From JAXGTO01 sp040774885 (GTDB lineage Bacteria > Actinomycetota > Coriobacteriia > Coriobacteriales > Eggerthellaceae): a stretch of 64,000 nt of DNA. The notes below the pieces were generated by a model. The model did not search any database, was not told where the DNA came from, and saw only the letters and a list, made by a program, of their open reading frames with translations. Location of the stretch: NCBI GenBank assembly GCA_040774885.1, contig JAXGTO010000001.1, positions 66,181-130,180 of the forward strand, given 5' to 3'. Positions 25,469-34,755 of this stretch are shown here, in pieces (positions within the stretch are counted from its first letter, which is position 1; each line of letters begins with the position of its first letter). The position numbers and the translations under genes are program-made.

Positions 25469-26308
25469 ATGGGCAAACCTCAGGTCATCGTTTCATTAAC
25501 TTCGTTTCCTGCCAGGATGTCGCATGTTTCAGCGACAGTCGAACCTTTGCTCGATCAAACGGTTTCCCCAAACCGAATTATCCTCTGGCTGGCAAAATCC
25601 GAATTCGCTTCATCGTCGGATTGCGTCCCTGACGAACTGATGGATTTGGAGAAGGATACGATCTTCGAGATTCGTTGGGTTGAGGAATCGCTTCGGCCCC
25701 ATAACAAGTACTATTGGGCGATGCGGGAGTTCCCTGACGATATCATCATTACCGTTGATGACGATACCCTTTATCCTCTCGATATGGTTGAGCGACTGCT
25801 TCAAACCTATTATCTGGCCAAACGATGCGTAATCGCCAATCGGACCCATTTGGTTTCGCTCGACGGTCACGGCGATATCGCTGATTACCGAGATTGGGAA
25901 TTCGAGCAGATGCGCTATGTCGGTGTGCCGCGGCATGATCTGCTTGCGACGGGCGTCGGCGGAGTGCTGTATCCGCCCCGCCTGCTTCCTGATGATGCTT
26001 TCGACAGAGATGAACTGGTGCGTTTGTGCGATACCGATGACGATGCCTGGTTGATGGCCTGGGAGGTTTTGGAAGATATCCCCGTTGTCAATTCGGGGAG
26101 TCCTTGGGTACATCAGGTACCAGGGTCCCAAGAAGTCGGGCTCTATAAGACCAATTTGCTGGATGGCGAGAAAAACGATTATCTGAGTAAGCTTTACGAA
26201 GCCCACCCCTTGTTCAAAGAGAAATTGATTGCGGCTGTTCGAGCGCGCGAAGAGGAAGAGCGTCGGGAATTGGACGAACTTTCATCGTTTGATCCTCCTC
26301 TGCTGTAG
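25469..26308 (+). CDS. Glycosyltransferase-like protein with a DDD motif
   Basis: The 279-aa protein has a GT-A-like fold: VIVSLTSFPARMSHV at the start, PNRIILWLAKSEF, then IIITVDDDTLYPLDMVERLL with the metal-binding aspartates near residue 94, and HLVSL. It ends in a charged helix rich in Glu/Arg (AAVRAREEEERRELDELS). It belongs to a group of short uncharacterised transferases found in Gram-positive capsule clusters and is not a classic GT2. It sits 6 nt after the triple-GT2 gene and 9 nt before another GT2, clearly in one operon. Substrate unknown. Confidence 0.75.
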   Translation: MGKPQVIVSLTSFPARMSHVSATVEPLLDQTVSPNRIILWLAKSEFASSSDCVPDELMDLEKDTIFEIRWVEESLRPHNKYYWAMREFPDDIIITVDDDTLYPLDMVERLLQTYYLAKRCVIANRTHLVSLDGHGDIADYRDWEFEQMRYVGVPRHDLLATGVGGVLYPPRLLPDDAFDRDELVRLCDTDDDAWLMAWEVLEDIPVVNSGSPWVHQVPGSQEVGLYKTNLLDGEKNDYLSKLYEAHPLFKEKLIAAVRAREEEERRELDELSSFDPPLL

Positions 26309-26317
26309 AATAATGTT

Positions 26318-27745
26318 ATGTCCTCCATTTCGATAATCATTCCTCTCTATAATGCTTCTGAGGCATTTCCCCATTGCTTGGAGTCGTTGCTGGCGCAGAC
26401 GTTCGGTGATTTCGAGCTCATCATCGTTGATGATGGATCGAATGATGGATCGGCTGATATCGCTCAGAGCTACGCCAACCAAGACGCCCGCATTAAATTG
26501 ATTCGGCAACATCGATCGAATGCGGGCTTGGCGCGCAACCGCGGGCTTTCTGAAGCATCGGGCGATTACTTGATGTTTCTTGATGCTGACGATTATTTCG
26601 AGAAGACAATGCTTCAGTTGGCATACGAAAAGATAAAATCCGCCGATGCCGACATCTGCATGTTTGCGGCTAATTCATATAACAATGCAACGGGAGCTGT
26701 GAAGCGGTTGCCGAATTCTTGCAAGGTGCATTTGTTCGACGATCCCCAAGAGGTGTTTTCCCGGGAAACGGAGCAGCGTTATATCTTCTGCTGCACCTCT
26801 CCAGCTCCATGGACGAAGCTGTATCGTGCTCGGTTCGTTCGCGACCAGGGATTGTTGTTCCAAGATTTGGGAAGTTGCAATGACTTGCGCTTTGTTTTGC
26901 TTGCGCAAGCGTGCGCGTCGCGTATCGTGCTGGTTGATGCGCCGTTGGCATATTATCGGGTCAGCCAGACGGATTCTCTGCAGGCGACGCAGAGCAAGAA
27001 CCCCTTTGATTTCTATCAGGCGTTGCGCGGTCTTCAGGCTGGCTTGATCGAGAAAGGCCTCTATTCCGAACTCGAATCGAGCTTTGCCAATACGGCGCTT
27101 GATTGCTGTCTTTACACTTTGGGAAAATTGGTTAAAAGCGATTCAGCTCGGAAATCGGTATTCGAGATGCTTCGAAATGAAGGATTCGATGCGCTTGGAA
27201 TCGATGATGAATGCGCTAGGGCGAACTATGTTTGTTTTGCCGGTGCCGAAGCTCAATATTTTGCTATCAGATCAGGTTCATATCAAGATTATAAAGAGGC
27301 GTACAAGAATCGCCTTCGGAAGGACGGCAGCATGGCGGGTACGAAAAAAGCGATACGTAAAATACTGCCGCTTAGATCTTCCGTTTTCGAGAAGTATCGC
27401 AACCAAGATCAAAAGTCACAGGCAGCGCAACAAGAGACCTTGCGTGCTCTGGCCAGCGGGATGGAACAGCAGCAAGTTGCACTGATGGGCATTCGGCGCA
27501 AGCTGGATGCGCTTGAGGCGGATAGCGCTGGTTTGCGCAAAGAAATCGACGATATTTCGCAGTTGCAGCATAGCTGCAATGACCAGGCTGAAAAACAGGC
27601 GAAGTTTTTGAATGAGTGCGGGCAGCAAAGCAAGCGGATCGGTTCTGCCGTTTCTGCCATTATGGAAGAACAGCGCGCAATCGAGCGCCGACTTGTCCAT
27701 TGCCAGATCGAAGCAAGCAGGTTGGGGCATTGCTCCGATGAGTAG
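26318..27745 (+). CDS. Family 2 glycosyltransferase with a C-terminal coiled coil
   Basis: The 475-aa product has an N-terminal GT2 domain (ISIIIPLYNASEAFPHC, VDDGSNDGS, LDADDYF at about residue 88-94) and a helical middle. The last 115 residues look like a long coiled coil (MEQQQVALMGIRRKLDALEADSAG split over heptads, with Gln/Glu/Leu spacing). Coiled coils of this kind act as chain-length rulers or oligomerisation stalks in some O-antigen systems; that role here is inference. The transferase acts in the cytoplasm. It lies 9 nt after the previous transferase gene, and a 105-nt gap separates it from the heptose genes. Confidence 0.85.
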   Translation: MSSISIIIPLYNASEAFPHCLESLLAQTFGDFELIIVDDGSNDGSADIAQSYANQDARIKLIRQHRSNAGLARNRGLSEASGDYLMFLDADDYFEKTMLQLAYEKIKSADADICMFAANSYNNATGAVKRLPNSCKVHLFDDPQEVFSRETEQRYIFCCTSPAPWTKLYRARFVRDQGLLFQDLGSCNDLRFVLLAQACASRIVLVDAPLAYYRVSQTDSLQATQSKNPFDFYQALRGLQAGLIEKGLYSELESSFANTALDCCLYTLGKLVKSDSARKSVFEMLRNEGFDALGIDDECARANYVCFAGAEAQYFAIRSGSYQDYKEAYKNRLRKDGSMAGTKKAIRKILPLRSSVFEKYRNQDQKSQAAQQETLRALASGMEQQQVALMGIRRKLDALEADSAGLRKEIDDISQLQHSCNDQAEKQAKFLNECGQQSKRIGSAVSAIMEEQRAIERRLVHCQIEASRLGHCSDE

Positions 27746-27850
27746 GATGGGATATCCGGGTGGTTTGGATTCCCTCATGAGGCGACTCGTCGCAACGCGG
27801 TGCTTGCTTTTGGTCGCGCTCGAGCAAAGTGAATTGGAGGCTTCGAAGCG

Positions 27851-28825
27851 ATGACGAAATTCGGCAAGGTCCTTGTTACCGGTGCGGGTGGGATGATTGG
27901 TTCGCATATGGTGGAAACCCTGTATGAACAGGGCGTGGATGTGGTCGGGTCTTTCTATAAGCCGACAATCGACATGTCCGAACTGGATTCATCCATCGCG
28001 TTGGTAGAATGCGACGTGCGCTATCCGCAATCCGTTGAGAGAATCATCGACGAATCAAAGCCATCTGCCATATTCCATCTTGCCGCTCAAAGCTATCCCA
28101 CGGTGTCGTGGGATCGTCCCTATGAAACTATGGATATCAATGCGAACGGCACTATCGCGGTGTTCGAGGCCGTTAAAAAAGTGCGGAAGGCCAATCCGGA
28201 ATACGACCCTGTCGTTGTGGTTGCCTGCAGCAGCGCAGAATATGGTGCGACCTTTGATGAACTTGACAGGGCCGTTAAAGAAGACGATCCCTTGTTGCCC
28301 TTGCATCCGTATGGGGTCAGCAAAGTTGCCCAAGACCTGTTGGCTTACCAGTACTATGCCAATGATGGAATTCGTTGCATTCGTGCTCGTATTTTCAATA
28401 CCACTGGCACACGCAAGGTTGGGGATGTTTGCAGCGATTTCGTCAGGCGGTCCGTCGGTTTGGTCAAAGAGAACAGCGACCGCATGGTTCTTCGCGTGGG
28501 AAACATCGAAACCCGCCGCGCTATTTTGGACTCCAAGGATTTGATCAATGCGCTTTGTTTGTTGGCTGAAAAAGGAGTTTATGGACAAGCCTACAATATC
28601 TGTGCTCAGCACGCTTATCCTATCGGTAACATTATTGACGAGATTCAAGCTATTCTCGGTGTCGCTTTCGAGCTGAACGTTGACGAACGGCTTCTCAGGC
28701 CGACTGATGAGCGGATCATTCTTGGCGATACGACCAAACTGAAGTCTGATACGGGGTGGCGTCAATCGGTGGGTATCGAGCAGACCCTAAGGGAGATGTG
28801 CCTTTATTGGCAGGAGCGAATATGA
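27851..28825 (+). CDS. NAD-dependent sugar-nucleotide epimerase/dehydratase family (extended SDR), probably acting on GDP-heptose
   Basis: The 324-aa extended SDR has the NAD site VTGAGGMIGSHM at residues 9-20, SSAEYG near 127-132, the catalytic YGVSK near 156-160, and RIFNTTG. It resembles GDP-mannose 4,6-dehydratase and GDP-4-keto-6-deoxymannose reductase relatives. The Thr-Ser-Glu triad of the dehydratases is not clearly present (SSAEYG instead), so an epimerase or reductase is possible. It overlaps the HddA-like kinase by 4 nt (ATGA), and the following genes form a GDP-D-glycero-D-manno-heptose pathway, so a GDP-heptose is the likely substrate. GGAGG lies 11 nt before the ATG. Confidence 0.78.
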   Translation: MTKFGKVLVTGAGGMIGSHMVETLYEQGVDVVGSFYKPTIDMSELDSSIALVECDVRYPQSVERIIDESKPSAIFHLAAQSYPTVSWDRPYETMDINANGTIAVFEAVKKVRKANPEYDPVVVVACSSAEYGATFDELDRAVKEDDPLLPLHPYGVSKVAQDLLAYQYYANDGIRCIRARIFNTTGTRKVGDVCSDFVRRSVGLVKENSDRMVLRVGNIETRRAILDSKDLINALCLLAEKGVYGQAYNICAQHAYPIGNIIDEIQAILGVAFELNVDERLLRPTDERIILGDTTKLKSDTGWRQSVGIEQTLREMCLYWQERI

Positions 28826-29853
28826 TAATCAGGAGTAAAGCGCCGTTGCGGCTCGGCCTGGCAGGCGGAGGCACGGATGTGGCGCCTTACTGCGACATGT
28901 TCGGTGGTGCCGTGCTGTGCGTCACCATCGATAAGTATGCATACTGCACGTTGCATCCTGCAGACGATGGGATGGTTCGTTTTTCTGCTGCCGATTATGG
29001 TGAATCATTTGAAGGAGAAGCTGCTGCTGAATTGCCGCTTGACGGTGTGCTCCCGCTGCACAAAGGCGTATACAACCGCATCGTTGAAGAATTCAACGAA
29101 GGCCGTCCTTTGTCGTTGTCCATGACAACCTATTCCGATGCGCCTGCGGGTTCTGGGCTCGGGTCGTCTTCTACTATGGTGGTGGCCATCATCAAGGCGT
29201 ATGCGGAATGGCTCAATCTTCCCATCGGCGATTATGATATTGCACGGCTTGCTTACCAAATCGAACGTGAAGATTGCAGTATGGCTGGGGGAAAGCAGGA
29301 CCAGTATGCTGCTACGTTTGGGGGGTTCAACTACATTGAATTCATGCCGGACGGCTCCGTCGTGGTCAATCCCCTTCGTGTGAGGAATTGGATCGTCAAC
29401 GAGCTTCAGAATTCAATGGTGTTGTACTATACCGGCGTATCTCGTGAAAGCGCCCGCATTATCGAAGATCAGCGCACCAGTACGTCCGATTCCCAAGGTG
29501 GGGCAATCAAGGCACTGCATCATATCAAGCTGCTTGCTCGCACAATGAAAGAAGCGGTGCTGAAGGGCGATTTCGAAACCGTCGTTGCTTGTCTTGATGC
29601 GGGATGGTGCAACAAGAAGGCGACTTCGTCGGCTGTCTCAAACGACCTGATCGAGCAAACGCTCGGCATTGTGCGCAGCAATGGGGGCAAAGCGGCCAAA
29701 ATTTCTGGTGCTGGAGGAGGCGGATACATGGTTATCATTTGCGACCCAGAGTGCCGCCCCGGTCTGATGCGGTCTTTGGCGGATCTCCCTGGGCATGCAT
29801 CCGGCGTTGCTTTTACGAAGCGAGGCACCCAGGCATGGACCTTGTATGAATGA
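28822..29853 (+). CDS. hddA: D-glycero-D-manno-heptose 7-phosphate kinase (HddA-like GHMP kinase)
   Basis: HddA phosphorylates heptose 7-phosphate at C1 in the alpha configuration, the branch leading to GDP-heptose. The 343-aa GHMP kinase has SKAPLRLGLAGGGTDVAPY at the N-terminus, the ATP loop APAGSGLGSSSTMVVAI at about residues 110-126, and the C-terminal KISGAGGGGYM motif. It overlaps the upstream SDR gene (ATGA), and gmhA follows 13 nt later. Related kinases act on fucose or other sugars, but the presence of GmhA and a HddC-GmhB fusion makes heptose by far the best reading. Confidence 0.9.
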   Translation: MIIRSKAPLRLGLAGGGTDVAPYCDMFGGAVLCVTIDKYAYCTLHPADDGMVRFSAADYGESFEGEAAAELPLDGVLPLHKGVYNRIVEEFNEGRPLSLSMTTYSDAPAGSGLGSSSTMVVAIIKAYAEWLNLPIGDYDIARLAYQIEREDCSMAGGKQDQYAATFGGFNYIEFMPDGSVVVNPLRVRNWIVNELQNSMVLYYTGVSRESARIIEDQRTSTSDSQGGAIKALHHIKLLARTMKEAVLKGDFETVVACLDAGWCNKKATSSAVSNDLIEQTLGIVRSNGGKAAKISGAGGGGYMVIICDPECRPGLMRSLADLPGHASGVAFTKRGTQAWTLYE

Positions 29854-29866
29854 GGAGGCCTCCAGT

Positions 29867-30526
29867 ATGATTGACCGATATGATGCGCCGTTGCTCGACG
29901 CTGTTCTTCGGCATCCTTCGCTTGAGAGCTGTTTGGACGATTTGCAACGAATCCTCGATTTGATGTCTTCCTGTTTTGAAGCGGGTGGCAAGGTGCTTGC
30001 GTGCGGAAATGGTGGAAGCGCTTCGGATGCCGGGCATCTGACTTCAGAGTTGATGAAGCAATTCAAGATTCAACGTGGCGTTGATGCTGATTTCGCCGAT
30101 GAGGTGCATGATCGATATGGTGAGGATGAATCCGTTCACCTTATCCGTCATCTTCATGGGGCTCTTCCGGCCCTTGACCTTTCCGCGCAAAGCAGCCTGC
30201 TTACTGCTGTAGCCAACGATGAAGATGCGGATTTTATTTTTGCTCAGCAGGTATACGGCTACGGTAAGGCCGGGGATGTTTTGGTCGCTTTCAGCACTTC
30301 TGGCTCTTCGAAAAACATACTCTATGCTGCTCAAGTGGCATTGGCACGCGGAATGGAAGTTGTGGCTTTTACCGGCCAAGCACAGAGCCCGCTTTCTTTG
30401 CTGGCTACCGAGACCGTTCGCGTTCAAGAAACCGAAACCTATTGCATCCAGGAGCTTCATCTGCCGGCCTATCATGCACTCTGTGCGGCGCTCGAAGAAC
30501 GGTTTTTCGGCTGCGGGTCGCTCTGA
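29867..30526 (+). CDS. gmhA: Sedoheptulose 7-phosphate isomerase
   Basis: GmhA converts sedoheptulose 7-phosphate to D-glycero-D-manno-heptose 7-phosphate, the first step of heptose synthesis. The 219-aa SIS-domain protein has CGNGGSASDAGHLTSEL near residues 45-61, the second phosphosugar loop FSTSGSSKNIL, and a C-terminal QELHLPAYHALC helix with the zinc/substrate His. The ATG at 29867 follows GAGGAGG at a good distance; an upstream in-frame ATG at 29846 lies inside the kinase gene. The stop overlaps the next start by one base (TGATG), indicating coupled translation. An insert (residues about 73-105, acidic) also resembles actinobacterial forms. Confidence 0.93.
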   Translation: MIDRYDAPLLDAVLRHPSLESCLDDLQRILDLMSSCFEAGGKVLACGNGGSASDAGHLTSELMKQFKIQRGVDADFADEVHDRYGEDESVHLIRHLHGALPALDLSAQSSLLTAVANDEDADFIFAQQVYGYGKAGDVLVAFSTSGSSKNILYAAQVALARGMEVVAFTGQAQSPLSLLATETVRVQETETYCIQELHLPAYHALCAALEERFFGCGSL

Positions 30527-31689
30527 TGTCTTTCTGCGAATCGGGTTCTTTCGAGGCTGTTGTTTTGGCGGGTGGCAAGGGAACGCGGCTTGCGCAGGCG
30601 GTTCCAGATGTTCCCAAGCCCTTGGCTCCGGTTTGCGGGCGTCCTTTTGTCAAATTCGTGCTGGATGCGCTGGCGCGGCAGGGTTGCCGACATGTGGTCA
30701 TGGCGGTTGGGCATCGCCGTCAGATGATCATCGATGCCATTGGGTCGCAGTACCGGGGGATGGATGTCGATTACTCCGAAGAAGACGATGCTTTGGGTAC
30801 GGGCGGAGCGGTCGCGCGTGCTTTGCCGCTCTGCGATGACGACGGGGTCATTGTGGTCAACGGGGATACTTTCGTCGATGTCGATTATCGCGCAATGCTC
30901 GGCTGCATGGATGCGGGCGAACACGATGCGGTCATTGCCGTGTGCCAAATGGAAGATTGCTCTCGGTATGGTCGTGTCGAGGTGTCAGAAGGTCGTGTCG
31001 TCGGCTTTGAGGAGAAACGCTCTGGCGTTGCGGGGAATATCAACTCAGGCACTTATTGTTTGAGCAAAGGGTGCCTGGGTGGTTTTCCGACCTGTTTTTC
31101 ACTCGAGCATGATGGCTTTGAGAAAATGCTATTGCAAGGACGCCTTGGGGCCGTCCCCGCAAGCAGGCCGTGCTTGTTTATCGATATCGGCATTCCAGAT
31201 GACTACCGACGCGCTCAAGCGCTGATGGCGCCACGAAACGACAAAGGCCATCCCATCGCTTTTTTCGATCGAGATGGGACGCTCAATGCCGATCTCGGGC
31301 ATCCTTTCAAAAAGGAGGATCTGCGCCTTATCGAAAAGAACGTCCAGCTGGCCGCCGAATACCATAGCCGCGGATTCCTCATCGTGATTATCACCAACCA
31401 AGCGGGAATTGCAAAAGGCCTGTATACGCGAGAGCAGATGAGGTGCTTCAATGATGAGCTTGCCCGCATGATGGCCGAGTGCGGGGCGCCAGTCGAGGCA
31501 TTTTACTATTGTCCGCATCATCCCGACATTACCGGTCCGTGCGACTGCCGCAAGCCGGCCCCCGGGCTGATTCTCAAGGCTTTGGCTGATTATGAAACGG
31601 ATGCGGGCTCCTGCGTTCTATTTGGCGATAAGCCATCTGACGTTCAAGCGGGCCGTAATGCAGGAGTGCCTTCTTGGTTGGTTGATTGA
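30526..31689 (+). CDS. Fused heptose-1-phosphate guanylyltransferase and heptose bisphosphate phosphatase (HddC-GmhB)
   Basis: The 387-aa protein joins two steps of GDP-heptose synthesis. Residues about 9-235 are a nucleotidyltransferase (VVLAGGKGTRLAQAV, DVPKPLAPV, VVNGDTFVDVD), the HddC step that makes GDP-heptose from heptose 1-phosphate. Residues about 240-387 are a HAD phosphatase of the GmhB type: FFDRDGTLNAD near residue 246, ITNQAGIAKG, the zinc-binding CPHH and CDCRKPAPG elements, and FGDKPSDVQAGRNAG. With HddA and GmhA the pathway from sedoheptulose 7-phosphate is complete in three genes. It ends shortly after the last motif. About 150 nt of non-coding DNA follows. Confidence 0.92.
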   Translation: MSFCESGSFEAVVLAGGKGTRLAQAVPDVPKPLAPVCGRPFVKFVLDALARQGCRHVVMAVGHRRQMIIDAIGSQYRGMDVDYSEEDDALGTGGAVARALPLCDDDGVIVVNGDTFVDVDYRAMLGCMDAGEHDAVIAVCQMEDCSRYGRVEVSEGRVVGFEEKRSGVAGNINSGTYCLSKGCLGGFPTCFSLEHDGFEKMLLQGRLGAVPASRPCLFIDIGIPDDYRRAQALMAPRNDKGHPIAFFDRDGTLNADLGHPFKKEDLRLIEKNVQLAAEYHSRGFLIVIITNQAGIAKGLYTREQMRCFNDELARMMAECGAPVEAFYYCPHHPDITGPCDCRKPAPGLILKALADYETDAGSCVLFGDKPSDVQAGRNAGVPSWLVD

Positions 31690-31832
31690 TTCTGCGCATT
31701 TGATTGCCCATCCGGCTTACGGGATTGTTCGCAGGTTTGGGCGTACCCTTCTATGTTGCGCCTTTCCCCTGTTCCTATCGATAGCAGGGCGTTGCTGAAA
31801 AAGTTGATTAAACCACTCTGAAGTTATACCAT

Positions 31833-31849
31833 TGTCGACCATGTCGACA
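31833..31849 (+). promoter_or_regulatory. Perfect hairpin spanning the start codon of the YfhO gene
   Basis: TGTCGAC (31833-31839), loop CAT, GTCGACA (31843-31849) forms a 7-bp stem with a 3-nt loop; the ATG at 31841-31843 lies in the loop and first stem base. It could hinder ribosome access or be a protein-binding palindrome. Confidence 0.4.
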
Positions 31850-34633
31850 CTATTACCCCTGCGCTTCGAACAGCGCAAGCGTTATTATCTGGCCTATACG
31901 GGCCTTTTCCTGTTGTTTTGCTTGGGCGCGTTCGGATACCTGTTTGCCTCGGGGCACAGTTTGATCTTGTCCGATGACGGGCTCGATGAGCATCTCACCT
32001 ATCTTACGTATTGCGGGCAGTGGATTCGCGACTGGATAAGCACCGGCACTCCAACGATGTGGAACTTCAGCATGGGTTATGGCGCCGATGCCATTCTCAC
32101 CATGCAGGGCTGGTTGGACGAGCCATTTACCATTCTGTACGCACTTGTTCCCGAAGAGGGTGCGCAATACCTGTATCAGGTTTTGGCCATCGTTCGGCTG
32201 TACCTTGCCGGCATCGCGTTTTCGGCGTTTTGCCGCTACCACAAACGCGAAGGATTCTCCACGTTGCTGGGCGCGCTGGTTTACACGTTCAGCGGCTTTT
32301 GCCTGGCGTGGGGCGCCTTGCGCCATCCGATGTTTGTTGATGCGGCGATATTCTTGCCTTGGGTGTTGTTGGCAGCCGACAAGATTCTGGATGGAAAAAG
32401 CCCTCTCATGTTCATCGTGGCCATGGCGGTCACGTTTTTCACCGATTGGTACTGGGGCTACATGATCGGCATCATGTTGCTGCTGTTCTGTCTCATGCGT
32501 TATTTTTTGGGGCAACGCGAACGAAGTGTCGCTGATTTCTTCAAACTGGTTGGCCGCTTCGTCCTGTATCTGGTGGTCGCGCTTGCCTTGGCGGCCGTTG
32601 CCGTGCTGCCCACTGTTATGTATACGCTGCAGATGGGTCGCCTTGAGGCCGGCGTCGATGTTTCCGCGTTCGATCAACTGGGGACGTATGCGCTCTACCC
32701 TCTGACTTTAACGGGAGGGGACAGCTCGTCGCTTGGCATGGGGTTGGAATGCGTCGCGGCGTTTTTCATCGTTATGCTGTTCGCTGTGCCCCAATTCCGC
32801 AAAGCGGCGGATCTGCGGCAGGCGAAAATCGCCTTCATCGTACTGACGATTTTTGCTTGTTTCCCAATTTTCGGGTCTATATTCAACGGGTTTTCCTATT
32901 CCACCGACCGATGGATGTTCGTTTATGCATTTGCGGCGGCGTACATCGTGGTGCTGCTTGAACCGCGTGTGCCCCAGCTTAAGCGATTCGATGTCAGACG
33001 TATCTTGGTGGTTGTCATCGTTTTGGAAGCATGGATGGCGGTTCTGCTTTTGGTGTGGGACAAACGTATTTGGGCGGTTTGCGCCATGGTGCTGCTGGCC
33101 CTCACATTCGTCATGGTTCGGTTTCTTTCGGATGCCGGACACACGCGGCCTCGTCGCATCCTGTTGGTCGTTCTGCTCTTTTTGGGAGTCACTTTGTTTT
33201 CCAACGGCCACTTGCTTTCCGCCTCATCGGATAATTCCAAACCCTATATAGACAACCTGGTGAAGTTCGGCCAGGCGTATAGCACGCAGACGACCGATTC
33301 GGCCAGCAGTTTGGTCGTGGGGCTCGATGACGATGCTCCGTTGTACCGCTACGACAAGCCAAGCGAGCTGACTCGCCGCAATTCAAGCCTGCTGCAAGGG
33401 CTGTATTCCGTTGATTTCTATTCAAGTTTTTACAATCAGCGGGTTGATGATTATCGCACTGAACTGGCCATCCCTTCCGCATCTTCATTGCAGAACTTCC
33501 TGATTGCCACCAGTGATTCTCGGGCTTCCGTCGAAGCGGTTAGCGGGGTGAAGTACTTCTTGGTGCGCTCTGGGAAGGAATCATCTTTGCCCTACGATTT
33601 CGATACCTTGGTGGCTCAAGGCAGCTATGGAGGAGGAGACTACGAGGTGTATCGAACGGACAATGTTTTACCGCTCGCCTATACCTACGATAAGTCGATT
33701 TCAACCGAGGAATACCAGGCATTGTCTCCGCTGCAGCGTCAAGAAGCGACGTTGCAGGCTTGCGAGGTCGATGGAACCGATCAGCCCGAGGCCGATTTGG
33801 ATCTTACAGGTGAGCAGATCGATTATGCAGTGGACCAAGAGAAGAGCAGCGATGCCACATTGGAGGACGGCAAGGTTGTCTGCACTGCCGACAATGCGAA
33901 GCTTACTTTGAACTTCACTGGCAAGGCCGGGTGCGAGACGTATGTGTACATGGATAATTTGGATTTGCAGGATTACTCACCGAGCCAACTGGTGTCTTCG
34001 GATGAATACGAAGCCATGGGCCTTTACGACCGGTTCAATCTGTTCGTAAAGGACAATCGCAAAGGCACAACCAAGATGTACAATCTCACCTTCGAAGGCG
34101 GCGCCATTTCCAGCAAGAAGATCACTTGCGATACTTCTGCATGCAATTTTTACGGAGGCAAGCATGACTGGCTGGTCAATCTGGGATACAGCGACTCGTC
34201 GGTTGACAGCATTACCATTACGTTTGGCAAGGCGGGTGAATACACATTCGATGATTTTCAGGTTCTGGTTCAGCCTATGGATGGACTTTCGAGTCAGGTG
34301 GATTCATTGGGGCAGGTCGTGCCAGACGAACTCGACTTCGGCTGCAATTCAATCGTGGGGTCGATTCATACTGATGACAGCCGTCTGCTGTACATTTCGG
34401 TTCCGTATTCCGAAGGATGGAGTGCAACGGTGGATGGGGAACCTGCGGAAATCAAATGCGCCAACACCGCGTTCATGGCTATCGAGTTGGACCCTGGCGA
34501 TCATACTTTCGAGTTGCACTACCAGACGCCTTGGTTGGTGCAAGGTGCGTTGATCAGCATGCTGGGCTTGATTGCTTTGCTGGTCGGGGGATTGCTGCGG
34601 CGCCGTAGGATCGGCGCAGCTTCAGTAAAGTAA
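31841..34633 (+). CDS. YfhO-family polytopic membrane protein (GT-C-like)
   Basis: The 930-aa protein has a short cytoplasmic start, about 12-13 membrane helices in its first 450 residues, a large extracellular part, and a last helix near the C-terminus followed by RRRR-type basic residues. The first loop contains an acidic site (LILSDDGLDEHL) and WNFSMGYGADA, as expected for YfhO proteins. These are thought to transfer lipid-linked sugars to teichoic or lipoteichoic acids outside the cell; YfhO of Bacillus and Listeria GtcA-linked systems are the known context. The ATG at 31841 is chosen; an in-frame TTG at 31832 precedes it. No strong ribosome site is seen. Confidence 0.85.
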   Translation: MSTLLPLRFEQRKRYYLAYTGLFLLFCLGAFGYLFASGHSLILSDDGLDEHLTYLTYCGQWIRDWISTGTPTMWNFSMGYGADAILTMQGWLDEPFTILYALVPEEGAQYLYQVLAIVRLYLAGIAFSAFCRYHKREGFSTLLGALVYTFSGFCLAWGALRHPMFVDAAIFLPWVLLAADKILDGKSPLMFIVAMAVTFFTDWYWGYMIGIMLLLFCLMRYFLGQRERSVADFFKLVGRFVLYLVVALALAAVAVLPTVMYTLQMGRLEAGVDVSAFDQLGTYALYPLTLTGGDSSSLGMGLECVAAFFIVMLFAVPQFRKAADLRQAKIAFIVLTIFACFPIFGSIFNGFSYSTDRWMFVYAFAAAYIVVLLEPRVPQLKRFDVRRILVVVIVLEAWMAVLLLVWDKRIWAVCAMVLLALTFVMVRFLSDAGHTRPRRILLVVLLFLGVTLFSNGHLLSASSDNSKPYIDNLVKFGQAYSTQTTDSASSLVVGLDDDAPLYRYDKPSELTRRNSSLLQGLYSVDFYSSFYNQRVDDYRTELAIPSASSLQNFLIATSDSRASVEAVSGVKYFLVRSGKESSLPYDFDTLVAQGSYGGGDYEVYRTDNVLPLAYTYDKSISTEEYQALSPLQRQEATLQACEVDGTDQPEADLDLTGEQIDYAVDQEKSSDATLEDGKVVCTADNAKLTLNFTGKAGCETYVYMDNLDLQDYSPSQLVSSDEYEAMGLYDRFNLFVKDNRKGTTKMYNLTFEGGAISSKKITCDTSACNFYGGKHDWLVNLGYSDSSVDSITITFGKAGEYTFDDFQVLVQPMDGLSSQVDSLGQVVPDELDFGCNSIVGSIHTDDSRLLYISVPYSEGWSATVDGEPAEIKCANTAFMAIELDPGDHTFELHYQTPWLVQGALISMLGLIALLVGGLLRRRRIGAASVK

Positions 34634-34755
34634 GTCGTTATGCAGTCTGGCGGTTTTGAGCCTAAAGGGGCTGTGGAATCATCCTGGAAAACAGAGCGCG
34701 CGCCATGCCGTGCGCTATGATTCTTTATCGGATATCCACTATCTGAAAGGTTATT

